Position numbers and translations under genes: made by a program. Positions 1-9,433 of a DNA stretch of 64,000 bases are shown piece after piece; the stretch's first letter is position 1, and every line of letters begins with the position of its first letter. Source of the DNA: Maribellus maritimus (GTDB lineage Bacteria > Bacteroidota > Bacteroidia > Bacteroidales > Prolixibacteraceae); the NCBI RefSeq assembly GCF_022267315.1, contig NZ_JAIKLE010000018.1, positions 1 to 64,000 on the forward strand, given 5' to 3'. The notes below the pieces were generated by a model that saw nothing but the letters and a program-made list of their open reading frames with translations, ran no database searches and was not told where the DNA came from.

Positions 1-954
1 GTCAAAATAATCCGGGTCAGCTCCACCTTCCTGGTGTGGCCCGTTGTCGGAACTAAACATCACGATGGTATTATTTTCCAATCCCAGTTCTTTTAACTTT
101 TCCAATACTTCCCCAACCTGTTTATCGAGCAGACTAACCATCGCAGCAAAAGCGGCATGTCCCTGTGGTTGTGTTCCGTAAGAACCACTTCTAAATCCGG
201 GATCGCCCGGTTCGGCTCCTTTAAAACTTTTCTCAGGAAGTAGCTTGCCTTCATATTCTTTCATATATTTTTCAGGAAGCAATAACTCGGCATGAGGAAT
301 GGTTGAAGGATAATAAAGAAAAAATGGCTTGTCTTTATTTTTTTCGATAAACTGTAATGCATGTTGATGAATAGAATCTGCAGCATACTCGGATAGGTTT
401 GCCCCGGTATTTTCCTGCATAATTATCTTTTTCTGGTTGTTCCACAGGTGCGAAGGGTAATAATTGTGCGCCATTCGTTGGCAGTTGTAACCGTAAAATT
501 CATCAAAGCCCTGCATGTTGGCGTCACCTTCTGAACCAGGATACCCCAGTCCCCATTTACCAAACCCGCCGGTAACATATCCCGCCTCTTTAAGCATTTC
601 CGCCATTGTAAAGGTTGAATCGGGCATGGGCCATTGTCCTTCGGGCTGCCATTCTTTATTTCCACGAATTGGAGTATGTCCGGTAGTTTGACCTGTCATC
701 AGCGATGAACGTGAAGGGGCACAGACAGTTGTGCCTGCATAATGCTGGGTAAACAACATTCCTTCGCGTGCCATTTTATCAAGATTGGGCGTTTGAAAAC
801 GGCTTTGACCGTAACAACCCAAATCGCCGTAGCCCAAATCATCGGCCAGAATGTAGACGATATTTGGCTTTTGCAATTCTTGAGTTTGACTCTGTCTCTG
901 GCAGCTACTCCCTGCAAATAACAATACCACTAAAAAAAGCAACACTACTTTCAT
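1..954 (-). CDS. S1-family sulfatase (lipoprotein), C-terminus beyond left edge
   Basis: The frame is open on the minus strand from an ATG at 954 to the window edge, so only the first ~318 residues are seen. Residues 1-18 are a lipoprotein signal ending in GSSC (Cys18), which suggests export and membrane anchoring. NIVYILADDLGYGDLG (about 31-46) is the metal-binding N-terminal motif of alkaline-phosphatase-fold sulfatases. C78-A-P-S-R is the signature in which Cys is matured to formylglycine, so an anaerobic or other sulfatase-maturating enzyme is needed elsewhere in the genome. The visible end holds the SSDNG metal motif. It should hydrolyse sulfate esters on a carbohydrate. It is the last visible gene of a sigma/SusCD/sulfatase locus. 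The sugar position cleaved cannot be told from the sequence. Confidence 0.93.
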   Translation of the reverse strand, partial: MKVVLLFLVVLLFAGSSCQRQSQTQELQKPNIVYILADDLGYGDLGCYGQSRFQTPNLDKMAREGMLFTQHYAGTTVCAPSRSSLMTGQTTGHTPIRGNKEWQPEGQWPMPDSTFTMAEMLKEAGYVTGGFGKWGLGYPGSEGDANMQGFDEFYGYNCQRMAHNYYPSHLWNNQKKIIMQENTGANLSEYAADSIHQHALQFIEKNKDKPFFLYYPSTIPHAELLLPEKYMKEYEGKLLPEKSFKGAEPGDPGFRSGSYGTQPQGHAAFAAMVSLLDKQVGEVLEKLKELGLENNTIVMFSSDNGPHQEGGADPDYFD

Positions 955-1020
955 GATTTCCTTCTTATTTTAAACAGCTAAATAATCTGTATTCATTTTT
1001 CTTTTATGTAGCCCCTGCCA

Positions 1021-2526
1021 CTATTTTGATTTCTCCCGGGAATATTCCCTCTCCAGCGTGCTAAAACCTATTTCCACGCCATTCCGCATTTCCTCATAGA
1101 GCAGCGGTTTTTCCTTTTTTACCCAATTGAGAACATCAACAGATTCCGGATGAACAGGATGAAATACGCTATTGACAGGCTCCATTTGGTGATCGTACTT
1201 TTGTGTTTTTATCCGCATCGAATCCAATATGGATTTATAAGATGGATCTTCTGCCAGATTTATTAATTCAAAGGGATCATTTTCCAAATTATACAGCTCT
1301 TCCTGTGGTTTACTTTTCTGAAAGAAAAGCGCCTGTGCCTTATTTAATTTATTTTCTGCATTAAGCGCACGCATTACATGCACTGCCGGACGATAAAACT
1401 CCAGGTAGGCCTGATGCGCATCATAGGGAATCTCGGGCTTATCGTTTCTAATGTATTCCCATTTGCCGTTGGTAACACATCTCGATTTCTCCATGATTTC
1501 ATCCCAGAGGTCGCGTGCTGCATACACCTCATCGCGTTTAAAATCATTTTTTAGAAAGGATTTCCCGGTAAGGTATTCAGGCATTTCTGCCCCTGCAACA
1601 TCAAGAATGGTGGCGGTAATGTCAGTGGTACTTACAACATCAGTTCTCACTTGTCCTTCACTCAGTCCTTTTGGCCATTTCACAATAAGCGGAATGTGTA
1701 TCCCCGGATCATGGAGATATCCTTTTCCAAAGACATTACATCTTCCGTTATCGCCAATAAATATTACAATCGTATTCTCAGCCATTCCTTTCTCTTCCAA
1801 CTCCGCAAAAATCATAGCCACTTCATTGTCGATGTATTCCATCTGATCCAGATATTTAGCCCAGTCAAGCCGGATAACCGGATCATCAGCAAAATACGGA
1901 GGTAATTCAACGGAATCAGGATTAACCGGATGCGCAGATTCTTCGCGTACTTTGTTCCACCATTCTCCACGATGGGTTGCCACCAACTGTATTTGTGCAA
2001 AAAATGGTTGGTCGGAAACCTTAAAGGTGTCCAGTTTATCAAAAATCCCAAATCTGTTTTTTCCGTCCCACGGGCCTATTTGTTCAAATTTAAAATTCAC
2101 ATCGATTTTTCTCCCTTTTTTCATCACTCCATGATGCCCAAGAATACAGGTGTAGCCGGCTTCACGAAGCCAATAGGTAAAAGGCTTGTATGGTTCAGGA
2201 AGTATCACATCCCTGTTGCTACGATGGTGCTGGGCATTAATTTTTAACTGGTGAACACCTGTCATCATCGCTGAACGACTGGGAGAACATATTGAATTGG
2301 TGCAAAACGCATTGGTAAACATTACTCCTTCCTGCGCCATTTTATTCAACGCAGGAGTCTTCACACCCTTCATTCCGTAGCATTCCAAATCAAGGCTAAT
2401 ATCTTCAGCCATTAACCAAATTATATTTGGTTTTTGCGTTTTCCCTGATTGTGATTGTTTCTGTCCCCGGCAACTACTACCCACTGACAACAGTACCACC
2501 AGAAAGAAAAACATACCCTTTTTCAT
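1021..2526 (-). CDS. S1-family sulfatase (SGSH/heparan N-sulfatase-like)
   Basis: This is a 501-residue exported sulfatase. The lipobox ends in GSSC (Cys19). NIIWLMAEDIS (34-44) is the first metal site, and C80-S-P-S-R-S-A-M-M-T-G is the formylglycine signature. IGDNG is the second metal motif, and the C-terminal half has the E-x-L-Y-x-L-x-x-D-P-x-E motif common in the family. EDIS instead of DDxG and the CSPSRSA context resemble the S1 group containing N-sulfoglucosamine sulfohydrolase, but the substrate is inferred. It lies downstream of SusD, beyond a hairpin at 2636-2671, and 66 bp before the second sulfatase, so the two sulfatases are probably co-transcribed and remove sulfates from the glycan captured by SusCD. 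Confidence 0.93.
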   Translation of the reverse strand: MKKGMFFFLVVLLSVGSSCRGQKQSQSGKTQKPNIIWLMAEDISLDLECYGMKGVKTPALNKMAQEGVMFTNAFCTNSICSPSRSAMMTGVHQLKINAQHHRSNRDVILPEPYKPFTYWLREAGYTCILGHHGVMKKGRKIDVNFKFEQIGPWDGKNRFGIFDKLDTFKVSDQPFFAQIQLVATHRGEWWNKVREESAHPVNPDSVELPPYFADDPVIRLDWAKYLDQMEYIDNEVAMIFAELEEKGMAENTIVIFIGDNGRCNVFGKGYLHDPGIHIPLIVKWPKGLSEGQVRTDVVSTTDITATILDVAGAEMPEYLTGKSFLKNDFKRDEVYAARDLWDEIMEKSRCVTNGKWEYIRNDKPEIPYDAHQAYLEFYRPAVHVMRALNAENKLNKAQALFFQKSKPQEELYNLENDPFELINLAEDPSYKSILDSMRIKTQKYDHQMEPVNSVFHPVHPESVDVLNWVKKEKPLLYEEMRNGVEIGFSTLEREYSREKSK

Positions 2527-2635
2527 ATCTTATAAAAATTTATTCTATAGTCAGGAAACTTCTGTTTCCGAATAACTAAGACTTTCTACTCCAGCGAGCA
2601 AGAGATTCTGTTAAGTGCGAACCTGCATTTCTATT

Positions 2636-2671
2636 AAAAAGATGAAGTGGTTGCCTAAAACAACCACTTCC
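2636..2671 (-). terminator. Intrinsic terminator after susD
   Basis: Perfect 10-bp arms (2644-2653 and 2661-2670, GAAGTGGTTG with its complement) are separated by 7 nt. On the minus strand they are followed by a T-rich tract. The hairpin sits just past the SusD stop and separates SusCD from the sulfatases, so it may set their ratio by partial read-through. Confidence 0.75.
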
Positions 2672-2686
2672 TGAAAACTACCTATT

Positions 2687-4189
2687 TTACCATCCTTCTG
2701 CCTGAGTGCAAAGCGGATTGGTTTGAATTTCTTTACTTGGTATAGGGAAATATGAATATTTTGATTGAAAATTAGCGGCTCTCTCTTCAGATGAGTTACT
2801 AATTTCAGTTTCTAACAATCCCCATCTGCGCAAATCGTAAAAACGTTCTCCTTCGCAGAAAAATTCAATTGCCCGCTGTTTTATAATATCGGCCATTACT
2901 TCATCTGTTGTGGCTGAATTTTCAAGCGGACTAAGATTTGCCCTTTCGCGGATTTGGTTTAAATATTCAATGGCTTTTGCTTTATCGTTGGTATTTAATT
3001 CAGCTTCTGCCAAAAACAGCAAAACATTGGCATACCTATAAGCCCGTACATTCAATTCCGATTCCGGCACAATTTCCTTCTCGAAATAATTTGCATAGGT
3101 ATATTTACGTACATAAATCTTTGATTGATTGCTTGAACTAACCCCTTCAGTAAAAGGTTGCAAGTAGTAAATACACCCCGGATAATCCCAGGCCAGACCA
3201 GCTCTAGCCCGAATATCATAATCCCCGTCTTTATCCAATTCTGAAGTAAAAACATCAAGCATTTTTGGCGAGCAGTTGCATATGTCCCAGCCACCCAGGT
3301 CGCCACAGGCAAAAATGCGGTTGATCGGATTTGTCATCATCGTATTCGAGTTTTCTTCCCCCCATCTGCCTGTAGCTGCACCAACTTTTTCATAGGTAAC
3401 CTCAAAAATACTTTCACTGTTGTATTCGGTTTCCAAATCAAAGTTCTTTGCATAATCGTCTACCAGAGAATAATTGTAAGGCGATTTTGTTAGGGGTTCG
3501 AGGGTAGAAATTGCCTTGTCCCAATTTTCCATATAAATATAGAGTTTACCTAAATATGCCAGCGCAGCACCTTTGGTAGCTCTTCCCTGATTTAACGCTT
3601 CTACAGGAAGCAATTCAGAAGCCTTTGTCAAATCACTTTCAACTTGTGCAAAAACCTCTGCCTGTGAAGATTTAGCCAATGGAAAATCTTCGTTTGCCTG
3701 AGATGCAGTGAGGCGTAAAGGAACATCTTTAAACTCTTTCGCCAGAATGAAATAATTGATTCCTCTCAGAAACAAAGCTTCGCCAGTTACCTCATTTATA
3801 AAATCAGCTGATAATTCACTGCTTTCTATCTCTTCCAACAACAGATTTGCACGATAAATTGCAGAATAGCACTCTTCAAACAGTCTTGCAACAAAATCAT
3901 TATTGGGTGAGTTGATAAAAAGATAAGTCTGGTACTGGTCTTCTGTGTCGTTTCTCACAACCACATCATCGCCCCTGTAGTTTCTTATTTCTATTGATCT
4001 CACATTATAATATCCTCCGTTCGGATTTCTTAACGGAGTATAGGTTGCTGCCAAAGCCTGTGTGAAATCACTTTCAGTCTGAAAAAAAGTCTCCGTAGTA
4101 ATTTTGTTTGGATTTACCTGATCGAGATAAGATTCGCATCCCGAAAAAATAAATAAAACTAGAAATGGCAATATTATTTTTATTTTCAT
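2687..4189 (-). CDS. SusD/RagB-family outer-membrane glycan-binding lipoprotein
   Basis: This 500-residue lipoprotein has its signal end at SGC (Cys18), followed by ESYLDQVNPN, the usual SusD start. The N-terminal SusD-like domain has TPR-type helices (about 20-230). The C-terminal part holds the RagB/SusD motif region, with AEAELNTNDKAKAIEYLNQIRERANL and ending in the ERFYDLRRWG segment typical of the family. It acts on the cell surface as the lid of the SusC porin and binds oligosaccharide before import. It begins 12 bp after the SusC stop, so the two are co-transcribed. Length and motifs fit an intact gene. Confidence 0.96.
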   Translation of the reverse strand: MKIKIILPFLVLFIFSGCESYLDQVNPNKITTETFFQTESDFTQALAATYTPLRNPNGGYYNVRSIEIRNYRGDDVVVRNDTEDQYQTYLFINSPNNDFVARLFEECYSAIYRANLLLEEIESSELSADFINEVTGEALFLRGINYFILAKEFKDVPLRLTASQANEDFPLAKSSQAEVFAQVESDLTKASELLPVEALNQGRATKGAALAYLGKLYIYMENWDKAISTLEPLTKSPYNYSLVDDYAKNFDLETEYNSESIFEVTYEKVGAATGRWGEENSNTMMTNPINRIFACGDLGGWDICNCSPKMLDVFTSELDKDGDYDIRARAGLAWDYPGCIYYLQPFTEGVSSSNQSKIYVRKYTYANYFEKEIVPESELNVRAYRYANVLLFLAEAELNTNDKAKAIEYLNQIRERANLSPLENSATTDEVMADIIKQRAIEFFCEGERFYDLRRWGLLETEISNSSEERAANFQSKYSYFPIPSKEIQTNPLCTQAEGW

Positions 4190-4201
4190 GATTTTTAGAT
4201 T

Positions 4202-7200
4202 TTAAAATGAAACATTTACCCCTATTGTTAATGTGCGTGGCAACGGATAACTGTATCGGTCAACACCGCGTTCCAAAGCACTTGAACTATTCACATCGGG
4301 TGTAAAACCTGAGTAATTTGTAAATGTGTACAAATTGTCAGCATTAACATATATTCTTGCTGTTTCGAAATACGGCACTATCGATTGAGGAATATTGTAT
4401 CCGAACTGCAGGTTTGTAATACGCAGATAATCGCCACTTTCAAGAAAACGGTCAGAATCGGTTCGTGCATTTTGATTTGGATCCCCCCAAATCAACCTTG
4501 GGAAAGAAGTATTTGTATTGTCTTCACTCCACGCATTCAGTGTTGCACTTGAATAGTTCGTCCCTTTACTTACATCTTCAAGATCGGGACGCATCGAATT
4601 GTATATTTTCGCACCAAAACTCGATTGTAATCCCAGAGATAAATCAAAGTTTTTCCAGTTAACCGAACCGTTAAAACCTAAGGTAAATTCAGGGAATGGG
4701 GAACCTTTGTAAACACGATCGTCGTCATTAATTTTACCATCGCCGTTGGCATCTTTAAAACGAATATCTCCGGGTTTGGCATTGGGTTGAATCAAAACAC
4801 CATCTTTACTGTGCGCATCCACTTCTGCCTGCGACTGAAACAAACCATCGCTTTCAATTAACCAAAATCCGCCAATTGGATATCCTTGTAGTGATTTTGT
4901 AGTATTGGCACCCGATTGGTTGGGTGTTCCGCTCCAGATTACCTGGTCACCTGTCCCCATTTTCACAACCTCGTTATTTACAGTACTTGCAACAAAGTTG
5001 AGTGAGTAACTCAGATCCTCAGAAACAAAATCGTTCCAGCCTGCCATAATCTCGAGACCTTTGTTTCTGATTTGTCCTGCGTTTTTTAATGGATCGTTAC
5101 CTGCACCCGTTGAAATTGGGATAGGAACATTTAACAAAATATCAGTAGTGTTTTTAACGTAGTATTCAACCGTTCCTGTTAACTGATTATTAAAAAAGGC
5201 CACATCTAATCCGATATTTGTCATTTCGGTATTCTCCCATTTGATAGAAGGTGAAGCAAAAATCTTTGGAAAAGATCCATTCCACATTGTTGTTCCATCA
5301 ATCAGGTAATTAATATTGGAGGTTACATCGGAAGAATACAAATAGTTACCAACCTCCTGGTTTCCAAGAACCCCATAACCAGCTCTCAATTTCAGCTGAT
5401 ATAACGGCTTGAAATCTTTCAGGAAATTTTCTTCGCTAATATTCCATCCTAAAGAAAATGAAGGGAAGTTCCCGTATCGTTTATTTTTCAAAAATTTTGA
5501 AGAACCATCTCTACGGATTGTTGCGCTAAGCAAGTATTTATTTTTATAAGAATAAAAAACACGTCCCAAAATCGAAGTTAGGGCTGTAACTGTTTCATTG
5601 CTTCCTCCGTTTGTTTCAGTGGCAGCGTCAACCACGGTAATTCCGTCAGCCATGTATGAACCTCCCGCACTTATTAAACGGTATTTACTTTGCTGAAAAG
5701 TATAACCTCCTAAAACAGTTAATTTATGGTCTCCAAACGTTTTATCAAAAGTCAACAAATTTTCAACCAGGGTATTTTTGGTTTGCCCACGGCTTTCTGT
5801 CATCTGATTGTAAGCACTTGAAACTAAACCCATTTCATAATGAGGGGTAAAACTGTAATTATAATTTCCCCTTAAATCGGCATTCACATTTAATTTATAT
5901 TGAAAGTTAAACGGGAGGTCAACCATCATATATGTATTTACATATGTCTTTGAATTTTCTCTCTCAGCCCTTTGCAAATTTATAATTCCTAAAGGATTAG
6001 CCCAGGTAATTGCATCGCCCCAGGGTCCGTTATACCCACCGTCATTATCTTCGTTATAAATACTGTATGTTGGAATTGAGTTTAACATTGCTCCTACAAT
6101 ACCTCCTGCCCTGGTTACTGAACGCGCAACGGGGCTTGTTTGCTCGTACGATACCAAAAGGTTTTCACCGATGGTTACAATCCCTTTTTTAAACTCGGTT
6201 TTAACCTGAATATTCATACGTTCATAATCCGTATTAATAATAATCCCTTCCTGATTTGTATAACCTCCGCCAACATAGTACTTAAAGTTTTTGCTTCCTC
6301 CCTGTGCCGACAGATTATAATTCTGCATCAATCCGGTTCTCATCAGTTCGTCCTGCCAATCGACATCAGCCTGCGGAGTTAATGCCATATCAAGAGCTGA
6401 ATAACCAGCTGCCTCTCTTGAAATCGTACTAATATTAATCCACTCATCAGCATTCAGTACATCTATTTTTTTTGTTGCATCCTGAAATCCAAGGTTTGCC
6501 GATGCTGTAAAAGTAGGAGTCCCGGAAGTATCCGAACCGCTTTTTGTGGTTACAATAATAACTCCGTTGGCAGCTCTTGAACCGTAAATAGCTGCAGATG
6601 ATGCATCTTTGAGCACATCGATTGATTCGATATCGTTAGGATTCAAAAAATTAATGTTATCCATGTACATGCCATCGACAATATACAAAGGCGTGTTGTT
6701 ATTAAAGGTACCAACACCACGAATCATAACACTTGAACTATTCCCGGGGTCACCACCTGTAGAAACAATTTCCACCCCTGCAATTTTACCTTGAAGAGCC
6801 CGAACGATATTTGTGTTACTTTCAATATTGAGATCTTCAGCTTTCATATTTGCAACGGCACCCGTTAAATCGGCTTTTTTCTGTGTTCCGTATCCAATGG
6901 CAACAACTTCGCCAATTCCGATAGCATCTTCCTGCATCACAACATTAATATTGGTCTGATTCCCAACAGGAATTTCCTGTGTTTTCATCCCAACAAAAGA
7001 AAACAGAAGAATGGCATTCTCCGGAATGTTGCTGAGTGTGTATTGTCCGTCGGGGTTGGTAACAGTTCCATTGGTGGTCCCCTTAAAAATAACGGTTACA
7101 CCAGGCAATGGGACTCCTTCTGAATCAGTGACTTTTCCCGACAAAGACGCTTGTTGAAAGGTACTTTGCGTTTTGGGTTCGCTGGGAAAAAGAGTAATCT

Positions 7201-7537
7201 GCCTGCCTATAACTTTATAGTCGATCCCTGCTTCGTTTAAGATTTCATCCAGAATAACTGTAATTGATCTGTTTTCAAACTTTGCAGATACCTTTTTGTC
7301 TACGTTTATTGTGGCGTTGTAAAAAAACCTGAATTCACTTTCCTCTTCTATTTTATTTAATACCTCTTCTATCGAAGTGTTTTCAAGATCAAGAGAGATT
7401 CTGGCAGATTGAGAGTAGGAATCTTTTGCCCAGGTTCCTAATACTGTTAGTAGAATAGTTAGTACTGTTAGTTTCATTTTTAACAATATTCTATATAAAC
7501 AAGGTTCGAAACCATGTTTACATTCATTTTTTTTCAT
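4202..7537 (-). CDS. SusC/RagA-family TonB-linked outer-membrane transporter with STN domain
   Basis: This 1,111-residue TonB-dependent transporter starts with a signal region (hydrophobic core about 22-40, ending DSYSQ). An STN/secretin-like signalling domain follows (about 45-115), then a carboxypeptidase-regulatory-like domain (about 130-205) and the SusC signature EVVAIGYGTQKKADLTGAV. The plug (about 220-330) contains the YIVDGMY and SIDVLKDASSAAIYGSRAANGVIIVTTK motifs, and the rest is the beta-barrel with a C-terminal aromatic residue. An STN domain means it can signal to a FecR anti-sigma factor, and both FecR and the ECF sigma are encoded immediately upstream. It imports oligosaccharides with its SusD partner. 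A Met at residue 22 could be the true start. Confidence 0.97.
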   Translation of the reverse strand: MKKNECKHGFEPCLYRILLKMKLTVLTILLTVLGTWAKDSYSQSARISLDLENTSIEEVLNKIEEESEFRFFYNATINVDKKVSAKFENRSITVILDEILNEAGIDYKVIGRQITLFPSEPKTQSTFQQASLSGKVTDSEGVPLPGVTVIFKGTTNGTVTNPDGQYTLSNIPENAILLFSFVGMKTQEIPVGNQTNINVVMQEDAIGIGEVVAIGYGTQKKADLTGAVANMKAEDLNIESNTNIVRALQGKIAGVEIVSTGGDPGNSSSVMIRGVGTFNNNTPLYIVDGMYMDNINFLNPNDIESIDVLKDASSAAIYGSRAANGVIIVTTKSGSDTSGTPTFTASANLGFQDATKKIDVLNADEWINISTISREAAGYSALDMALTPQADVDWQDELMRTGLMQNYNLSAQGGSKNFKYYVGGGYTNQEGIIINTDYERMNIQVKTEFKKGIVTIGENLLVSYEQTSPVARSVTRAGGIVGAMLNSIPTYSIYNEDNDGGYNGPWGDAITWANPLGIINLQRAERENSKTYVNTYMMVDLPFNFQYKLNVNADLRGNYNYSFTPHYEMGLVSSAYNQMTESRGQTKNTLVENLLTFDKTFGDHKLTVLGGYTFQQSKYRLISAGGSYMADGITVVDAATETNGGSNETVTALTSILGRVFYSYKNKYLLSATIRRDGSSKFLKNKRYGNFPSFSLGWNISEENFLKDFKPLYQLKLRAGYGVLGNQEVGNYLYSSDVTSNINYLIDGTTMWNGSFPKIFASPSIKWENTEMTNIGLDVAFFNNQLTGTVEYYVKNTTDILLNVPIPISTGAGNDPLKNAGQIRNKGLEIMAGWNDFVSEDLSYSLNFVASTVNNEVVKMGTGDQVIWSGTPNQSGANTTKSLQGYPIGGFWLIESDGLFQSQAEVDAHSKDGVLIQPNAKPGDIRFKDANGDGKINDDDRVYKGSPFPEFTLGFNGSVNWKNFDLSLGLQSSFGAKIYNSMRPDLEDVSKGTNYSSATLNAWSEDNTNTSFPRLIWGDPNQNARTDSDRFLESGDYLRITNLQFGYNIPQSIVPYFETARIYVNADNLYTFTNYSGFTPDVNSSSALERGVDRYSYPLPRTLTIGVNVSF

Positions 7538-7589
7538 AATTTTAAATGTTTTGGTTTTTACTTCTATTGGTTAAAATCAAATAATTTTT

Positions 7590-7620
7590 AAGAGATGGGA
7601 ACTTGCCCTTTCCATCTCTT
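7590..7620. other. Hairpin between fecR and susC
   Basis: Nine-bp perfect arms (7590-7598 AAGAGATGG and 7612-7620) lie in the 96-bp gap between the anti-sigma gene and SusC, which are both on the minus strand. On the minus strand the stem is not followed by a T run (the T run is on the plus side), so it is not a good terminator for this operon. It could act as a leader structure, a processing site or a partial attenuator for SusC. Confidence 0.45.
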
Positions 7621-7633
7621 TTTTTATTCATTG

Positions 7634-8641
7634 TTACATAGGCATTTCTTCTTTTAAAATTTTACTTTCAATAGTTAAAACTCGCGTTTTCGAATTAAAT
7701 GAATATTCGATAGGTGTAGTATTTTTAATTAATTCCAGCACCTCGCTAAACGATTCCATTTCGATGGTCCCGGTATACCAAAGGTTTTTAATTTGTTCTC
7801 CTTTTAGTTCTATCGATACATTAAACCATCTTTCAAGTCTTTTCGCAACAAGTTCAAATGGTTCACGTCTAAATTCCATTTTTCCGTCTTTCCAGGAAAT
7901 ATAAGAGGCAACATCTACACTGTCGGCATTAAAAATCCCATTCTCCAATACAGCCTGAAGACCTGGATACAGGACAAACTGTTTACCTGATTCTTTTGAT
8001 TTAAGAGCAACTTTACCCTCGATAAGTGTCGTTTGAAAAGGTTCATCATTGTATGCACAAACATTAAATTTTGTACCTAAAACCTCTACGTTTCCATATT
8101 TCGTTCTAACAACAAACGGAGCATTACTTTTTTTAACCTCCAGATACATTTCTCCGGATAGTTCCACTTCCCGGATATCTGAGAATTCATGAGGATAAAT
8201 AATTTTGCTCCCCGCATTTAACCAAACAACAGAACCATCAGGAAGCGCGAAAGAAGTTCTTGCTCCGTATGGCGTTTGAATTGTTTCTAATGTGGCTACA
8301 TTAGATTTAGTAGGTTTATCTTTGTCGAAATAAAAATAGCCGGCAGCAATCAATACGGGAATTAGCAACACTGCTGCAGCTTTCTGCCAATAGTAGAAGA
8401 AACTCCTTTCGCGTTTTTGTTTCTCAATTATTTTAAGATGTGTTTTTAACTTTGCTGAGGTCAGGTCTCTCCGTTTAAAAAAGGGTAACGATTTCCATAA
8501 CTTTTGATACAACTCAAATTCGCTTCGGTTACCTTCCGACAAAGAAAGCCATTTTTCAAACTTTTTCTGCTCTTGTTCCGTAGCATTCCCGCTTAAAACT
8601 TTGGCAAAAAAGTCTTTATTATTGAAATCGTTTTTGTTCAT
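7634..8641 (-). CDS. FecR-family transmembrane anti-sigma factor
   Basis: The protein has 335 residues. The cytoplasmic N-terminus (1-80) has the anti-sigma pattern with a WLSLSEGNR motif, and one transmembrane helix lies at about 84-105. A periplasmic FecR domain (about 117-210, with QTPYGARTSFALPDGSVVWLNAGS) and a C-terminal DUF4974/STN-like domain (about 253-325) follow. It should hold the adjacent ECF sigma inactive until the SusC STN domain reports substrate. It is encoded between sigma and SusC in one minus-strand operon. Confidence 0.96.
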   Translation of the reverse strand: MNKNDFNNKDFFAKVLSGNATEQEQKKFEKWLSLSEGNRSEFELYQKLWKSLPFFKRRDLTSAKLKTHLKIIEKQKRERSFFYYWQKAAAVLLIPVLIAAGYFYFDKDKPTKSNVATLETIQTPYGARTSFALPDGSVVWLNAGSKIIYPHEFSDIREVELSGEMYLEVKKSNAPFVVRTKYGNVEVLGTKFNVCAYNDEPFQTTLIEGKVALKSKESGKQFVLYPGLQAVLENGIFNADSVDVASYISWKDGKMEFRREPFELVAKRLERWFNVSIELKGEQIKNLWYTGTIEMESFSEVLELIKNTTPIEYSFNSKTRVLTIESKILKEEMPM

Positions 8642-8705
8642 AATTTTCTAAGCTATTTATATGACGACTGAAAAAAATTCTTCCGTGACAAGGAAGATCC
8701 TTTTT

Positions 8706-9275
8706 TTAAAAAAATATTCGCAGAAATATCAGAAGAAGTGCCAGATATTCTTTAAAATCTTCCCGTAATTTTTTTAACGCCCGGCGAATCTGAGTATCAA
8801 CAGTATTTTCTGAAACAGAAAGTTTTTGGGCAATTTCGCGGTATTTTAACTGCTCAAACCGACTAAGCTTAAATATCACTTTGCATTGTTCCGGCAACTG
8901 CTCAATACTCTCTTCCATTGATTCAAGTAATTCCAAAAACTCTAAACTGTCGTTAAATGAAGGAGGAAATTGTTCTGAAATACCGGCTTGATATCGATTT
9001 TCAACTTTTAAATGCTTTAAATAATCGACACTTGCATTATAAGAAGAACGAAACAGATACGATTTTAAAGACACCTGGACAGACAATCTTTTGCGATTCA
9101 CCCACATATTTGCAAACAAATCCTGTATAATATCTTCAGCTGCTTCATTGTTTTGAATTATTGAAGTTACGTAATTACAGAGCCTGTCATAGTAATTATC
9201 AAACAGTAAATCAAAAGATTTTGAATCCCCTCTTCTGATTCCGGATAATATTTTCGCATCGGTTTTATCCTTCAT
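8706..9275 (-). CDS. ECF-type RNA polymerase sigma-70 factor (Bacteroidetes family)
   Basis: The 189-residue protein has a sigma region 2 at about 22-90, with AAEDIIQDLFANMWVNR as the core-binding helix. Sigma region 4 at about 120-175 has the helix-turn-helix KLSVSENTVDTQIRRALKKLRE. It is the first gene of the locus and 64 bp ahead of FecR. It should direct transcription of susCD and the sulfatases when released by FecR. The C-terminal tail ALLLIFLRIFF is unusually hydrophobic. A possible -7 element (minus-strand TAGCTTTG, 9313-9320) precedes the gene, but no matching -33 box was found. Confidence 0.95.
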   Translation of the reverse strand: MKDKTDAKILSGIRRGDSKSFDLLFDNYYDRLCNYVTSIIQNNEAAEDIIQDLFANMWVNRKRLSVQVSLKSYLFRSSYNASVDYLKHLKVENRYQAGISEQFPPSFNDSLEFLELLESMEESIEQLPEQCKVIFKLSRFEQLKYREIAQKLSVSENTVDTQIRRALKKLREDFKEYLALLLIFLRIFF

Positions 9276-9433
9276 CTTTAGGTTTGCAGCTCATTCTTTA
9301 AAATAAAAATGTCAAAGCTATATAATATTTTATTTAAATTGTAGCCATTTGAAATTGATAATTTCCAAAAAATCAGACATGAATTAATTGACAAAATAAA
9401 TCTGGTTTTATTCTAAAAAAGAAAGCTTGCTTT

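Noticed and set aside
7590-7620. Terminator between fecR and susC
   Set aside because: The T run is on the plus side, opposite to the direction of transcription.
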